Shown: positions 11,975 to 23,944, counted from the first letter of the stretch. The stretch: 64,000 bases of DNA from Hemibagrus wyckioides (GCF_019097595.1 NC_080720.1:19452352-19516351), one strand, 5' to 3'. Notes: generated by a model not told the origin, from the letters alone. Numbers and translations: made by a program.

Positions 11975-13844
11975 CTTCTCTTCTGCCCTTTCTATCATTG
12001 GCCACTGGCTGTTTGGGCCACACATGTGCCAGCAGCCCATAAGATGAACAATTGAATAATTGTGCATCTGGCAGAGTGCAGGGTGGGCAGCATGGTGTAC
12101 AATCCAGTGAGAGAAAACAAAGTGAGTGAGAGCTGTGGGCAGTAGTAGAAAAGGTAAAATGTCAAAAGCAAATGGGAGATGGAGTGGCAAGGAAAGGTGA
12201 CTTAAAGAGGAAGAGAGAGAGCACTAAAAAGAGCAGATCTGTCATTAAGTACTTCTCGGTTGGCAAGAGGCTGTATCAGAGAGCGAGGGCGAGAGAGCCA
12301 GCATATAAGTGAAAGGAGAGGGGAAGTGGGCGAAGCTGGCGGCAATTAGCATAATTAGACAACCTGCTCTTCTAAGGCAATGACAATATACGTCTTCCCT
12401 CATTACATCCTGTAAGCAAACGCAGAGCTTAATGTGAGGCAACATGCTCTCTCTCCACGCTCTATCCATTACCAGAGACATGGCTTTGCCAATCCACACA
12501 ACTCCCCTCTGAGGCTCACTCACCCGTAACTCTCCACTCTGCCAAGATGAGAGAGTCTCCAGCACAGGGCCTGCATTAAAGCATTTCCTCATTCCAGATC
12601 ATAATAGCTTATCTCAAGAGCTTCCCATCTGCAGCCAAATGCAAGAATTGGGTGATGCTACAACACAGGATTTGATGCCAGTCCAGGTGTTTGGTTAATG
12701 TTGCCTAATTGACTTTGTATTCCAAATGTTTGGGTTGCCAAGCGTAAACAGTTTGTAGGCCTGGAATGATTTTCCAAATGCGTGCTTGCTTCAGTATTCC
12801 AACTTTATTTATTTTTTATTTATTTATTTACCAGAGTTTCATTGTGCAAGTACACTCATTGGAAGCATCTTTTTTTGAATTATTATGTGTTTAGAATGAC
12901 AATACAAATTCCATCAGTCGGATGTAAGCCCCATAATTATCATTTATTATATAAATAAAGAAACAAAGCACGTGTGCACACTGATGGTTTTGCTGTTTGC
13001 TTTACATAATTTAGCAGAGAGACATTAAATACTTGTGCAGGAGTGGATCCAGAACTCTTACAGTAATCTGGCCAGTTTGGACCAAAGACTACTTTATCGC
13101 AAACTTTGGGTAAAATTTAATTCTACTTTACCGTCATTATCCCAGTAAAGTATATATAAGTACAATTCAATGAAAAGCCTTCTCACTGTTCTCCCTGGTG
13201 AAGCAGACATTAAAAAAAATATTGCAATATTTTAATATTACAGATATATCAATGACTCATATGGCTCATATATTCAGTACAAAAACTGTTCATTTACTTC
13301 AAGTAAATTACTAAAGTAATTAATTAATCACAAATTTATTTAGCATACGTTTCATTGCTGACACAATTGTAAACAATTTCTTATCTGTAACAGTACGTTT
13401 AGGAATATAGTGTTTCGATGAAATGGCTCTGATCCACTAAGTCACTGAAATATAACAGCTACAGCTACACTGCCTAACTATGTTCACTGCTTTCAATCAC
13501 AAAGTTTGCTAACAATATTTAAAAATGAGTTTTCACAAAATGTTTACTCACCTTTCCCATGTTCCCCATTGCTTGCAAAATGGTTATTGGCTATAAAATA
13601 TTTTAGTTATGGTTGTGTGTTCAGTAAATCTTTACTCTTCACCACCACATCACTTCCCGCAATTCAGTTTAACACTGCTTTCGATTTCTGCATTATCCAA
13701 AATGTAACTGATTGACAACATTTCTAATAGCAAAATTCCATTATGAAATCATTCATGTAGTTTAAAAAACCTTCTTGTGCTGAATTTACATTAACTGCAT
13801 AACTGCATTATGTCTGTGTAATTGCATAAGTGTGGCACTGCTTC

Positions 13845-14330
13845 ACACTGTCACAAACACAGACACTTGGAGATAGGATGCAGATGCAGGTTATTTATTC
13901 GGAGCATCACATAAATAGGAGCACTTTAACAAATTTAGGAAACATTTTGGAAATTAGGAAATTGCAAGCAATCCAGTATACATTAGGCAGAGAACAAGGT
14001 CAAGAACAGGTACAAGTCAATCAGGATATAAAATGGTTTCAAACAGGTTAGGCAAAGTCATGGTCAAAAAGCAGAATATGCTTAGTCCAAAAAATGGGTA
14101 CACAGCCTCGGTAAACCTCACAGACATTAGAGATCTGAAAATATACTTCACAAATAATAAACAAATATACAGCTAACAAAGGTGCTTTTAAAGAGGACAT
14201 ACTAATTAAACACATAGAATCAGAAGGATGGTGACTGGCAGCATGGGAGTGCAGGGGTTGTTGGCGGCCATATTTGTAGGGCAACAATGAACATGTGATG
14301 GTCTGTAACGTGTGATGATGTAACACACAC
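13845..14330. repeat. Dispersed repeat, unclassified (resembles 61435-61860)
   Basis: The blocks GATAGGATGCAGATGCAGG near 13873 and AGAACAAGGTCAAGAACAGG near 13990 resemble a dispersed fish repeat whose class I cannot name. The interval 61435-61860 has related wording (GAGGATGCAACTGCAG, then AAGGTCAGGGACTAGC). The similarity is patchy, so the borders are approximate. Confidence 0.35.
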
Positions 14331-14395
14331 AATATATACAGTTAATGTGTCCACTAGAGTTGATCTAGTTGATTTATTTATTACTTTTTATTTAC

Positions 14396-14398
14396 TTT

Positions 14399-14437
<39 letters not shown>

Positions 14438-14451
14438 TCTATCTATCTATT
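14396..14451. repeat. (TTTA)n microsatellite ending in (TCTA)n
   Basis: About eleven TTTA units are followed by a few ATCT units. Confidence 0.95.
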
Positions 14452-14499
14452 ATTACTTTTTATTATTTTGTTTACAGATTAACACATTCATTTATCTAT

Positions 14500-14620
14500 T
14501 TATAAATTTTCTGTAGTGCTTATCATACACAAGTTTGTGGGGATCATGGAGACTGTCTAAGGGGACTCACAGGACGGGGGACACCCTGATCAGGATGTCA
14601 ATCCATCACACATTAAAACA
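14500..14620 (-). mobile_element. SINE fragment (tRNA-derived family B), minus strand
   Basis: The segment starting TGTAGTGCTTATCATACAC and including CAGGACGGGGGACACCCTGA and the TCAATCCATCACAC block is the 3' part of the SINE family seen more fully at 19535-19829. The tRNA head is missing. Confidence 0.55.
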
Positions 14621-14932
14621 TATGGAATAAAATATTTTTTACGACAAATCTAATCTTTTTTTGCTTTTTACGAAAAACCTGGGCTGATTGCCTGATTACT
14701 ATAGCATGCATACTGACATATACAAAAATATTTAGTACTTTTGGCTTCTGGCAGCTTGCATTTTATCAGCCTGTAAGGCATACTAGTGATAATAATGTTT
14801 GACTAATATGTTAGTAGTAAAACAGCAGATGCTGGAGCCAGTGATTAAATGGCTCTGTTGATGAATTTGGCAGTTTCTTTTGTGTGATGTGATGTCTTCA
14901 TTTGTTTTCAAATGATTGACTAACATTTAATT

Positions 14933-14976
14933 AATTAATTCATTCATTCATTCATTCATTCATTCATACATTTTCC
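14933..14976. repeat. (ATTC)n microsatellite
   Basis: About nine ATTC units. This motif is also the usual 3' tail of the SINE family B in this window (read ATGA/GAAT on the other strand), so it may be a leftover tail. Confidence 0.9.
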
Positions 14977-15999
14977 AACATTTATGCACATTCCAATGTT
15001 TCATATTTTTTTTCTGGAATCCATTTTCTTTTACCTGTCTACATCAATTCATATTAACTCCATTTCCTGGTTATAATGACCTACTTTTGATGACCTTAAA
15101 ATATTTTTCTAATGGCTGTTTCAAGTCCAGGTGCCATTTTTCCCCATAACTATAGGCAATTGTCATACCTATTAATATTAGAGGCAAATGGCTTAAAAGC
15201 TACTGCTCCATACTCTGCACAATTTTGAATGTAGGTCAGTTACAAAAATGTACATTTCCTTAGCTGTCTTGGAGGCAAAAAATGATAACACAAAGTTTTA
15301 CAAATTGAGTTTTACAAATGTTTTCTCAAAAAAGAGTTTTACAAATGAATGGTTTATTGAGGGTTAATTGTCATGCAGGTTATACAGTCCATTTTATCTA
15401 GTTTTCTATGGGGCAGATTTGATCTCAGTCTCTTTGTTGTAACTTTTTTACTGCATATTTCTTTGTAAGCTATACTTAAACTATTTCACGTGCTAGGGCA
15501 AAGTAAGGAGGTAGAACAATCGTGCTAAATAAGCAGTTATAATTACTTAAAGAAAGTAAAGCAGACCTTTTGTCTATAAAAATAGTTTTTCCAGTTAATG
15601 TGTGTTAATGTGGATTTAATAATGTATTGTATATGTATGTGTAAAAGCTACATGATATCTTTTCTCCACCTGCTGCAATATAGATGACAAACATGTCTCT
15701 TATTCTGTTTTGCCTGCATCTCCACCCAGTCTGGATTTTACATGTCTCTACAAGAACCTTTGACCTGATTTCACAGAACTCTTGCTTGGTGCCTTTCCGT
15801 GCATACATGCTGTGTAGTTGGATTGGTTGTGATCAGCTTCCTATGAACCAACCTTGTTATAATTTAGTAGTTATCTAAAAGCATAATAAAACAATTAAGG
15901 CAAGGTTTATTGGTTAAAGACAGGATGCAAAAAATGTTGTGTCTTTATTTCTGTATAAATGTGATTAGATCTTTATCCAAGTTTTAGAACTATTAAGAA

Positions 16000-16077
16000 C
16001 CCATCCATCCATCCATCCATCCATCCATTCTCTGCACCCTTCTGGGTCACGGGAAACCTGGAGCCTATCCTGAAAAA
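16000..16077 (-). mobile_element. SINE family B 3'-end fragment nested in a Tc1 remnant
   Basis: A run of CCAT units is followed by TCTGGGTCACGGGAAACCTG and GAGCCTATCCTG, the 3' part of family B. Transposase-derived sequence resumes after 16080. Confidence 0.6.
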
Positions 16078-16558
16078 AACTGCTCTTCCATTGTCCATTC
16101 CAAAATGTTACATTTGTAGACATAATTGCATGCTTAGGATCATTATCTTGCTGCAATTAAGTTTTAGCTTACGGACAGATACCATGACATTTTCCTGTAG
16201 AATTTGCTGGTACAGAATTAATGGGACCATCAATAATGGCAAGCCGCCCCACACCTAAGGCACCAAAGCAGCCCCAAACCATGATTCTGCCACCCCCATG
16301 CTTCATGTTTAAAATAATTATTTTTATTTAAACCAATTTTTTTTTGTTTTTATCTGTCCAGAGAACATTGTTTCAGTAGACTTCTATCTTTTCCATGGTC
16401 TTGTGCAAACCTCAGCTGGACAGCAGTGCTCTTTTTTAAAGAGTTGGTGGTTTCTTCCTTGCTATCTTGCCATGCACAGTTCTTGTTCATTGTTTGCCTA
16501 TTGTGGATTCAATATCAGTCAATGCAAGAGTTTTCTGTAGTCCTTTGATGTCTTAGAT

Positions 16559-16560
16559 GC

Positions 16561-16612
<52 letters not shown>
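16559..16612. repeat. (ATT)n microsatellite
   Basis: About 18 ATT units lie within the Tc1 family C remnant. Confidence 0.97.
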
Positions 16613-16937
16613 TGCTGTGCCCTTGGAGTGACTCCCACGCCTTGGGGGAGTAACAGTGATTCTGAACTGAATGGTAAATTAATCGTTTGAATCATCTGCC
16701 TCACAGTGGGGTAAAGCCCCAAAAATTTGAGAGGCCCTTCTAAAACTTACTCCTGATTGCCATGCCCTTGATTGAAACACCCAACCTCAAAACCATAATG
16801 TTTTTGTGCCATTTGTTTACTTGGGATCTCTTTAGATATGATTAGAACTTGATTAAGATCTGATCACATTTCAGATTGAATTTATGCAAAAATACAGAAA
16901 ATTGTAAAGGGTTCACAAACCTTCTAGCAGCACTCTA

Positions 16938-19129
16938 CATGTGCTTAATGTGTTTATTAAGACAACCTAAAAGTTATTTACAGCCCAAACAGGATGACGC
17001 AAGCAAGCAGGGATGAGGTGAATCACAGAAGTCAAGAAAAGGACACTGATGAGAATTCAGCTAGAGACTAGTAAACCACTGGAAAAAAAAAAAAAACTTT
17101 TAATCTCTTTCAAAAATCTGTTTCTGAACGGTTGTTCCCACAGCGAGTAGGGAGTAAAATAAAATCTTTGCAATAGTGCCATGCTTTTTCCTGTTGGACA
17201 GAGAAAAGTACACCTGGCCCATAGACATCCTGTTACTCACATTAAATAGATGGATGCCGACCAGGTTGAAAAGTAGCCTGCAGAGTGCAAGACATCAAGA
17301 TACAGGGAGATAGAGGAGAGAGGAGATGAGGAAGCTTGACTGAAAGGCTGTCAGTCTCTGGCTCTGGCCCTAAGCCCATCATTCTCTGGTGATCTGTCTC
17401 TTCTCAGCCCATGGATACAAGCTGTCATGGCATCTGCTCTCAGACTAACAACTGATAAGAAGTAGCAGCCATGTTTTTTAATCAATCTGCGACCTAATAG
17501 GTCACGAATGAGCAACCCAGGCTTGCCAATAACGCTTTGCATGGAGAAAGCGAGGCCTTACATTTATATCAAATCCGGCTGATGTCTTGTTAACCCCCAC
17601 CACCCCTTAAATTTGAATCTTGCTAATTGACATCGTAATAATTAACTCAAGCCTCTGACTCCTGAGTGTGTCCAACTGCACCAGCAACAACTGCTCTTTT
17701 TCCCAGTGCCAGTTCATTAACACACCACATTCTCAGCCTTAATTAGACACAAATTGTGTTCCGTTTTAAGAGAAGAGAGGAAGGCAGAAATACAGAGAGT
17801 TTGAAAGGGAAAAAACATACTGTGATTCTCTGTAAGATGCAAAAGAGTTCTTAGAGCAAGTGGGAGCGAATGGTACAGCTTCACGAAGGACTTCACAGAT
17901 AAATTTCACCATAAAACTATTTGATGAAAATGGTTTCTAATTAATCATAAACACATGGCGAGGTCCACTAAGGAAGTGTGCTTTAAAACATACACAGGGG
18001 AACTGCAGATCCACTGAAATGAATTTCTTTTCCCTGAGCTGTTTTCTTTTCAGGCAAAGATGGAACAAACAACATGTGCTAACATTAAAGTGAGCTCTGT
18101 AGGGGACAGAAATCAAGCTTAATTGCAAACATGGAAAACTTTTGATCAAATAATTGTAAAGTGAAGTTTGTTGGTGATTTTGGTTGACTTTTGTTTAACT
18201 GATTTTATAAATAGATTTGCAAGTGTGTTGAAGTAGGATGAGATGTCATTAGAAAAAAAATGAACCTGTTATGAAGAAAACTAGAAAACTATTAATTACA
18301 ACCTTCCTGTTCTTGCCATTTCTGGGTTTTTTTTGTTGTTTTTTTTTGAGGGAAAAAACATTCCGCATTTGTGAGTCTTCTTGTAAATGCCACATGTCAT
18401 ACCTCCTTTGCATCAAACATAGCCTGCAGTTAGAGCAACAAACCATGATCATACTCATGAAGGCCAGTGGAAAATAAAAATAGACAAGAGCAAAAGAAAG
18501 ACATTCAGATGTGTACTCCAGGGGACTAACAAGGCAGCACTGGTGAAAATCAGAAGTGTTTACTTCTGTAAGTTTAAACATGACCAACGATTATCAAGAA
18601 ACTCAAGAGAAATTGTCAGAAAGGAGCTGATCAACTGCTGTTTCACTCAGAACACTGAGGTCCTGAATTACTAAAGTTTTGTCTGTGTAAATATGTCTGT
18701 GTCTGTGCAAAGTGTGTGAGCTGACTGACGAACATTGTTTACAGAGGGTTGAGTCTTTCAAATGAGCAAGTAGCCTGTAGTTTATTTGCATGTTTTGCTA
18801 ATGGACTGGGTTTTGCACCCACAAAGATTTATTAAGGCTGAAAGACACTTGTGTGTCTGGAGAGAATGTACATATTAAGAGGGAAGCTGGTTTTTGCCAG
18901 TTGAAGAAATAATTCCTACTGATGAGAAGGCTTTTACTATGGCTAAAAAATTGGGAAGTTTCTAAATTTGATTTCATATTAGATAATCACGGGATGTTTC
19001 TGATCCCACTGATGCCTAAACAGAGTATTTGAAAAGGTTTTCATTCACATTTAAGCTTCCTGGAGTCTCAGAATTTGATATTAAAATTTGCTATCAGAAC
19101 TTTTTTCCTTTCCAATTTTGTAATTATTG
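16938..19129. other. Gene-free, apparently single-copy tract
   Basis: No repeat or gene is recognised. The segment 17340-17770 has balanced composition and TAATTA-type motifs and is listed as a candidate conserved element. Open frames near 18250-18590 are shadows of a poly-T tract. Confidence 0.45.
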
Positions 19130-19400
19130 ATTCCCACCAACTATTACACAACAGATACCGCCTGGGGAGGGTGAAGGCTAACACGTGCGTCTTCTGTGAT
19201 ACATGAAGCCATGTGACACACAAACTGCTGCTCAAGCTAAATCAAGCTAGCTCACAGATGCCCATGATCAGCTGGTGTCTCTCTGACTGGCAGTGGAAAG
19301 AGTAACACCATCCTACCCAGTGCCAATTATGCTCTTTTGGACTTTTAGCCAGGATTCGAATTTGCAATTGGTGATTCTAAACATGGGTGAATGAGCATGC
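19130..19400 (-). mobile_element. tRNA-derived SINE (family D), minus strand
   Basis: This shares ordered blocks with 36290-36605: AACACGTGCGTCTTCTGTGA against AACACGTGCCTCTTCCGAGA, ACTGCTGCTCAAGCT against ACTGTTGCTCATGCT, and CCCATGATCAGCTGGTGTC against CCCATGATCAGCTAGTGTC. At its right end the minus strand carries AATTCGAATCC, which fits an RNA polymerase III B box, so the SINE head is on the right. It is a decayed copy. Confidence 0.65.
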
Positions 19401-19534
19401 GAATGGAAGCGTGTGTGATGCCTTACCATGGTGTATCCCCTGTCTTAATCCCAGTGTTCCTAGCTCTGAATCTACTGCAACCCTGATTGGGAGAAACCAT
19501 TTAAAGTAACAAGTAACAATTTGCATTTACCGAG

Positions 19535-19829
19535 TGACTTTCTGTGCTGCTTATCCTATACAGGGTTGTGTGGCACAGGGTGGGGGGAGACCCTGAAGAG
19601 ACTGCTAACACATCACTGGGCACAATCACGGAGACACACACACACACACAGTGAACAATTAAGTGATGACAATCAGCCTGCAATGCACGTCTCTGAACAG
19701 TGAGAGAAAACCATAGTACCCAGAGGAAGCTTTGGGGGAATCTGAAAACTTTGCACACACAGAGCAAAGGGAGGAATCAAACCCCCAACCCCAAGATATA
19801 GGTACTAACCACTAAGCCGCCATGTCCCC
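19535..19829 (-). mobile_element. tRNA-derived SINE (family B), nearly full length, minus strand
   Basis: Read on the minus strand, the head from 19829 gives GGCGGCTTAGTGGTTAGTAC (A-box-like) and then GGTTTGATTCC (B-box-like). The body contains the TTTGCTCTGTGTGTGCA block and the GATTGTCATCACTT block, and the end GGATAAGCAGCACAGAAAG. This is a typical pol III-transcribed fish SINE, moved by LINE machinery. An ACAC run sits in the middle (19632-19650). Confidence 0.75.
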
Positions 19830-20984
19830 TATTTGCATGTGATTTTCCCCTTTGAATTTGCAAGATACTGCAAGAGTGGTACTGAAAATGTACGGGTTGC
19901 TGGATGAAACTCTGCCTGTGTGGAGGAGTCATGCTTCTCTAACCTTATGTTCTAGTGAATGAGCAGATCATATAAATGTCTCATATTGCCAATCATTTAT
20001 TTTAATAATGCATATTAAACATGCCTGAAATTTATGTAACCTTGATTATCTGATATATCGACTTGGCTGGAATTTTTATGCTTGATTTACTTTGCTTTTA
20101 AGGTTTTATTCTTTCTTCATTGCTGCCTTCCATATGATACCCACATATCAGCTACTGTGAGCATTTGCTACTGCTAATGCCATGATAATTTAGCCTTGAG
20201 GTTGTGATACCTCAGCCACTCAAAACATTGTTTTTCACATTCAGAAAGCTTCAAAAGACTATTAATCATTAGGCAGTGTTGTATGTTTGTGCATGCAGCA
20301 GGGCTCTAGCTTATCTACAGCTCCTGGCCCAATGTTTGTTTGAAGCATTAGGCTAACTGCTTTGATGGATGGAATTAATTGATGAATGCATTTATCCAAT
20401 TAGTGTTCCCTCATGCAATTAATCAGATACCCCCTAGTGTAAATCCAATGCTGTAGGTCACAGCTAGGCAGGCAGAGGCTTCCAGACCAGGTCTGTGATG
20501 TATAACCCTCCCTTTGTCTTCCCTCCTCACAGTTCTCACCTTCGCCACACCTGACTAACTCACGCATCAGGCTCTTGAGCTTATTGGGATTCTTGCTGAG
20601 TCTAGACATTCTTTCATGAAAAAAAAAGTCTGTAGGTTGATTATTTGTGGGGAGGGGAGAAGATTTTTTTTCTGTGTGCAGCCTTTTGCTTTAGAATAAA
20701 AACTGCAAATTGACTAATTAACATGGCAACAAGGTGTGGAGGAACAGTTTCAAAAGCATTTAAAAATCTTGTTTAAACTTTCATGGAATAAATAAATAAA
20801 GGGTACCTTTTTGATGATGCATAACAATAGAAGTGAAAAGAGTCAGAATGACATTTGTAGGCAGGTCAAGCAGGGGTCAGCATGACATACTGTATGAATG
20901 AAGGTCAAGCAGGATCAGGTTAAAAAAAACATGCATGAAAGCTTACAAACAAAATTTAAATTCAGAATTTATTATGCTTCAAAA

Positions 20985-21560
20985 GTGTACACACCCACCT
21001 GCCATTTTATTAGGAACATCTGTTCACCTACACATTCCTGCAGGTATGAAATCGGCCTTATATTTGTTGTCAATGTAACGCATGAAATCATGCCGTCATG
21101 AAAGAGCTACAATTAATCTTCACATCAGATATCAGAAAGTGGAAAAAATAAGACCTTAGTGACTTGACTTGAGTTACCTGTTTGAGTATTTCAGAAACTG
21201 CTGATCTTCAGATTTTCATGCACAACATTCTATATAGTTTACACAGAATAGTGTGAGGGAAAAAAATAATAGCAACAACATCCAGTGCACCATAGTTCAT
21301 CAGGTGAAAATGGTTTGTTCATGAAAGAGGTCAGAGGAGAATGGCCAGACTGGTTTGAGCTGACAGGGAGCCAGCAGTAATTCTAATATCTCCTTTTACA
21401 AATGTAATGAGCAGGAAAGCAACACAGAATGCAGAACACACATGGAACGTGAGAAACTGCAAAAATGCCATGTAGTACTTGTCAGTAAAGAACAGGTATC
21501 CAAGGCTACAGCGGGAACAGGTTTATTAAAACTGGACAGTAAATGTTTGGAAAAAAACAA
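20985..21560 (+). mobile_element. Tc1-like transposon (family A), plus-strand arm of a fold-back pair
   Basis: This starts with CCTGCCATTTTATTAGGAAC (near 21000). It keeps the family A order: ATTTCAGAAACTGCTGATCT (21188), ACATCCAGTGCACCATAG (21279), GAGGTCAGAGGAGAATGGCC (21328) and then AACAGGTATCCAAGGCTACAG (21490). It stops near AAAACTGGACAGT (21530-21541) and is followed by an inverted copy of the same region. Confidence 0.7.
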
Positions 21561-21589
21561 AGAAACAAAAAGAAGATTTGGGAAATGTA

Positions 21590-21870
21590 TGTCTCCTCTA
21601 GCCTCAGATTCCTGTTTTTGGCTGACACAAGCAGAACCTGATGTAATTTTCTGCTGTTATAGGTCGTCCACCTCAAGCCTTGTTGTGTATGTTGTGATTT
21701 CTGTAATGCCTTTCTGCTCACTAAAAGAGGCTGTAAAGAGTGGTTATTTGAGTACTGTAGATTTCCATTTAGCTTAAATCACTGTATTCTCCTGTAAAAT
21801 GGTTCATAAACAAAGCATTTCTACCCACAAACCTGTTCTGCTGCTCATTGGAGGATTCTTTATATATATT
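21590..21870 (-). mobile_element. Tc1-like transposon (family A), inverted partner
   Basis: Read in reverse this repeats the family A section found just to the left. Blocks are CAGCCAAAAACAGGAATCTGAGG, split by small changes, and GTGAGCAGAAAGGCATTACA. It joins the plus-strand copy head to head near the same internal point, making a fold-back with arms of roughly 250 bases and a spacer of about 50. No open transposase frame remains. Confidence 0.65.
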
Positions 21871-23164
21871 TCTTTTGTTTTGTTTTTGTTTTTTTTTGTT
21901 TTTGTCTTTCTTTTTTTTCTTTGATAATTGGTATTTTATGTATCTTAAGTATCATATTTATTTTGTCTTGACAATGTAAATTCTAAATATTACTATATTA
22001 CTATAAATCCAAGGTGGATTTTTCCTTTAATGATTCTAAATTTGACCTTTTTTTTAAGAGTGTAGCCCATCAGTTTCAGCACATATTCAGTCCATCAGTG
22101 TAAAGGAGCATCATATGACAAGAGATATTATTTGGATGGTCAATCATTCTTAGCCCAGCGATGGCAGTGACATGGTTGTAACATGGCACTGTGTTGAAGG
22201 GGTACAGATGCATCAGTCACACTTTTAACCCTTTAAACTATCATATTTAACATTCTTCTCTCCTATATACCTATCATGTTACTGTCACAATAATATGGAA
22301 TAATTCAAAGCAGTTACTAAAAAGGATACTTTGAGATAAATAACTAAATTGTAATAAGTTTATTGGCCAACGTGACCAAGATTATTATTAACTAATTATT
22401 ATTTCTGTGTGTGTTTTATTTCAGGTGGCCTTCTCAATTCTCATCATGTTCTCTTGGAGACTATAGGAGGTCCACTGTGGATGCAGCTAATACTTTATTG
22501 AAGAAAGCTATGGCACAACACCAAACAAATCCTACTCTGTATTCAGTACATTATGTGTTTCCTGCGACCAGAATTTCAGCATCTCCTGGTCTGTATAAGA
22601 ATTTACTCAAATGAATAGCTGCCTTCAGGACTGTGGCATTTTTATTTTTTTTTACTAATTGTTTGTCTGGTTGAAGAAAGAGCTCTATCTGGTACATATG
22701 GTATGGAACAACAGAAATGGCCTGTTTTGACACACTTTTCAAAAATCATTAAAAACTAAACCAGCATTACTATTAGTTCTGTTTCTGTGACTTGGTGGAG
22801 CTTTATTGGGATTACTGACCTTGAAAAAAACAAAAACTTTTTCTACTTGGCTATCTTGATTTCAAGCATGTCTTTGCTCTCTCATATCTCCCTGTCCAAA
22901 CCCTGCTTTGTGTTGGTAGCAGACCCAGAACTTTGTGGCCTTGCACCCAGCACAGTGGAATGAACTCTTCTTCTTGACACTTCAGCACTACTGAACAACT
23001 GTGTCCTAACTTTGCTTTTCCACATTCCAAATGATGCCTCAGTCTCTTCCCAGCATCCGCAAGATTTAAAAAAAAAAAAAAAAGGAGAACTGGTTATTGG
23101 ATTTATCGAACCAAAATCCATCTTATTAGAGCTCATTTACCCGGATTATTTTTTCCACACTCAG
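21871..23164. other. Upstream flank of the first cadherin coding exon
   Basis: This has poly-T tracts at 21870-21920 and otherwise single-copy DNA. A strong-looking acceptor (GTGTGTGTTTTATTTCAG, ending 22424) and another (ending 23164) are present, so part of a 5' UTR exon could lie here. Nothing in it codes for a protein I recognise. Confidence 0.4.
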
Positions 23165-23238
23165 CAACACTGGAAAGAGAAGTTGTTCTTGATTGTGTTC
23201 ATGATCTTTGCCACATGTAGAAGACTACATTGACTAAA

Positions 23239-23466
23239 ATGGCTGCACAGTGGAGACAAAGGACAAATGCTCTGGTTGTGACTCTTGGAGTGCTGCACTG
23301 CTGGGGATTGGGATCCTGTTATGATGAGAGGACTAGCATTCTCACAGAAGACAAATCTCTTGAAAAGCACCCAGTGACCCATGAAAGAGTGAAGAGAGGA
23401 TGGGTGTGGAACCAGTTCTTTGTGGTGGAAGAGTACACAGGAACAGAACCACTTTATGTTGGAAAG
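23239..23466 (+). CDS. cdh22: Cadherin-22-like type II cadherin, first coding exon (signal peptide, propeptide, start of EC1)
   Basis: This exon encodes the first 76 residues of a classical type II cadherin, a single-pass calcium-dependent cell adhesion protein. Residues 1 to about 27 look like a signal peptide (basic start, then [17 protein letters not shown]). A short acidic/basic propeptide ends in the furin-type site RVKR (50-53). The mature EC1 domain then starts [15 protein letters not shown], and Trp55 and Trp57 are the W2/W4 pair that swaps strands in type II cadherins. The ATG at 23239 has A at -3 and G at +4, and an in-frame TAG lies 21 bases upstream at 23218, which fixes the start. 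The exon ends in frame after YVGK at a GTATGT donor (23467). A likely acceptor, TTTTTTCCACACTCAG, ends at 23164, so the full exon may be 23165-23466 with a 74-base 5' UTR part. The EC1 wording fits cdh22 better than cdh7, cdh12, cdh20 or cdh24, from memory of the family. Confidence 0.93.
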
Positions 23467-23944
23467 GTATGTTCATTATATATGGATTTTTTAAATTATT
23501 ATTATTATAGGGATGTATTTAATTTCAGTTGCTCCATATTCATATTTCTTTAAGTCTGTCTGAATATCTGTTGCTGCATCGTGATGAAAAGTGTGTTTTC
23601 AAAACAGATTGATTGAATTTTTGCTTTCATCTTTTGAGTTTTCCATCTCTTGTGATACAAAATGCAAAAACTAATTGGGAGAAATGACTATTTGCTTCGG
23701 TAAACAAATTATTACGAATTGATTTCATATTCTGGTGCAAATCTATAGACATAACTACTAAATGTAAATATTTCACATTACATAACAGAGATGGTTTGAT
23801 TTTGACCCATAGCCTTGTGTTTATTTACATGTTTACTTATTTCTTGTTGTTTAGTTTATGTCTGTTTACCCGTCTTATGTTTCTGAGTATTGACTAGCTC
23901 TTTTGTTTGTCTAAAATAATGGTTTAAATAAAATCAGAATCCCT

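Larger units (their letters stand above)
10263..13840. other. Gene-free stretch with GA and TC microsatellites
   Basis: No gene is supported. The C-rich patch on the minus strand near 10900-11000 and the segment 12290-12600 are the only tracts of more balanced composition. The latter is discussed as a candidate conserved element. Open frames of 90-115 residues on the minus strand show no family resemblance. Confidence 0.45.
15900..16937 (-). mobile_element. Degenerate Tc1-like element (family C), minus strand
   Basis: On the minus strand, the segment 16312-16140 translates to KHGGGRIMVWGCFGALGVGR and LAIIDG, then QQDNDPKH, the catalytic core wording of Tc1-type transposases. The right end, GTAAAGGGTTCACAAACCTT (16906-16925), is the recognisable terminal block of a common fish Tc1 family. 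The frame is full of stops and shifts. A SINE tail fragment (16000-16077) and an ATT microsatellite (16559-16612) have been inserted or expanded inside it. The left border is approximate. Confidence 0.7.

Noticed and set aside
12245..12592. 115-codon minus-strand open frame
   Set aside because: The composition follows a noncoding conserved-looking tract. No recognisable protein features.
18249..18587. 112-codon minus-strand frame
   Set aside because: Driven by a poly-T/poly-A tract (KKKQQKKPR). No family resemblance.
23230..23238. Upstream TTG as the start codon of the cadherin
   Set aside because: The ATG at 23239 has a strong Kozak context, and eukaryotic TTG starts are rare.
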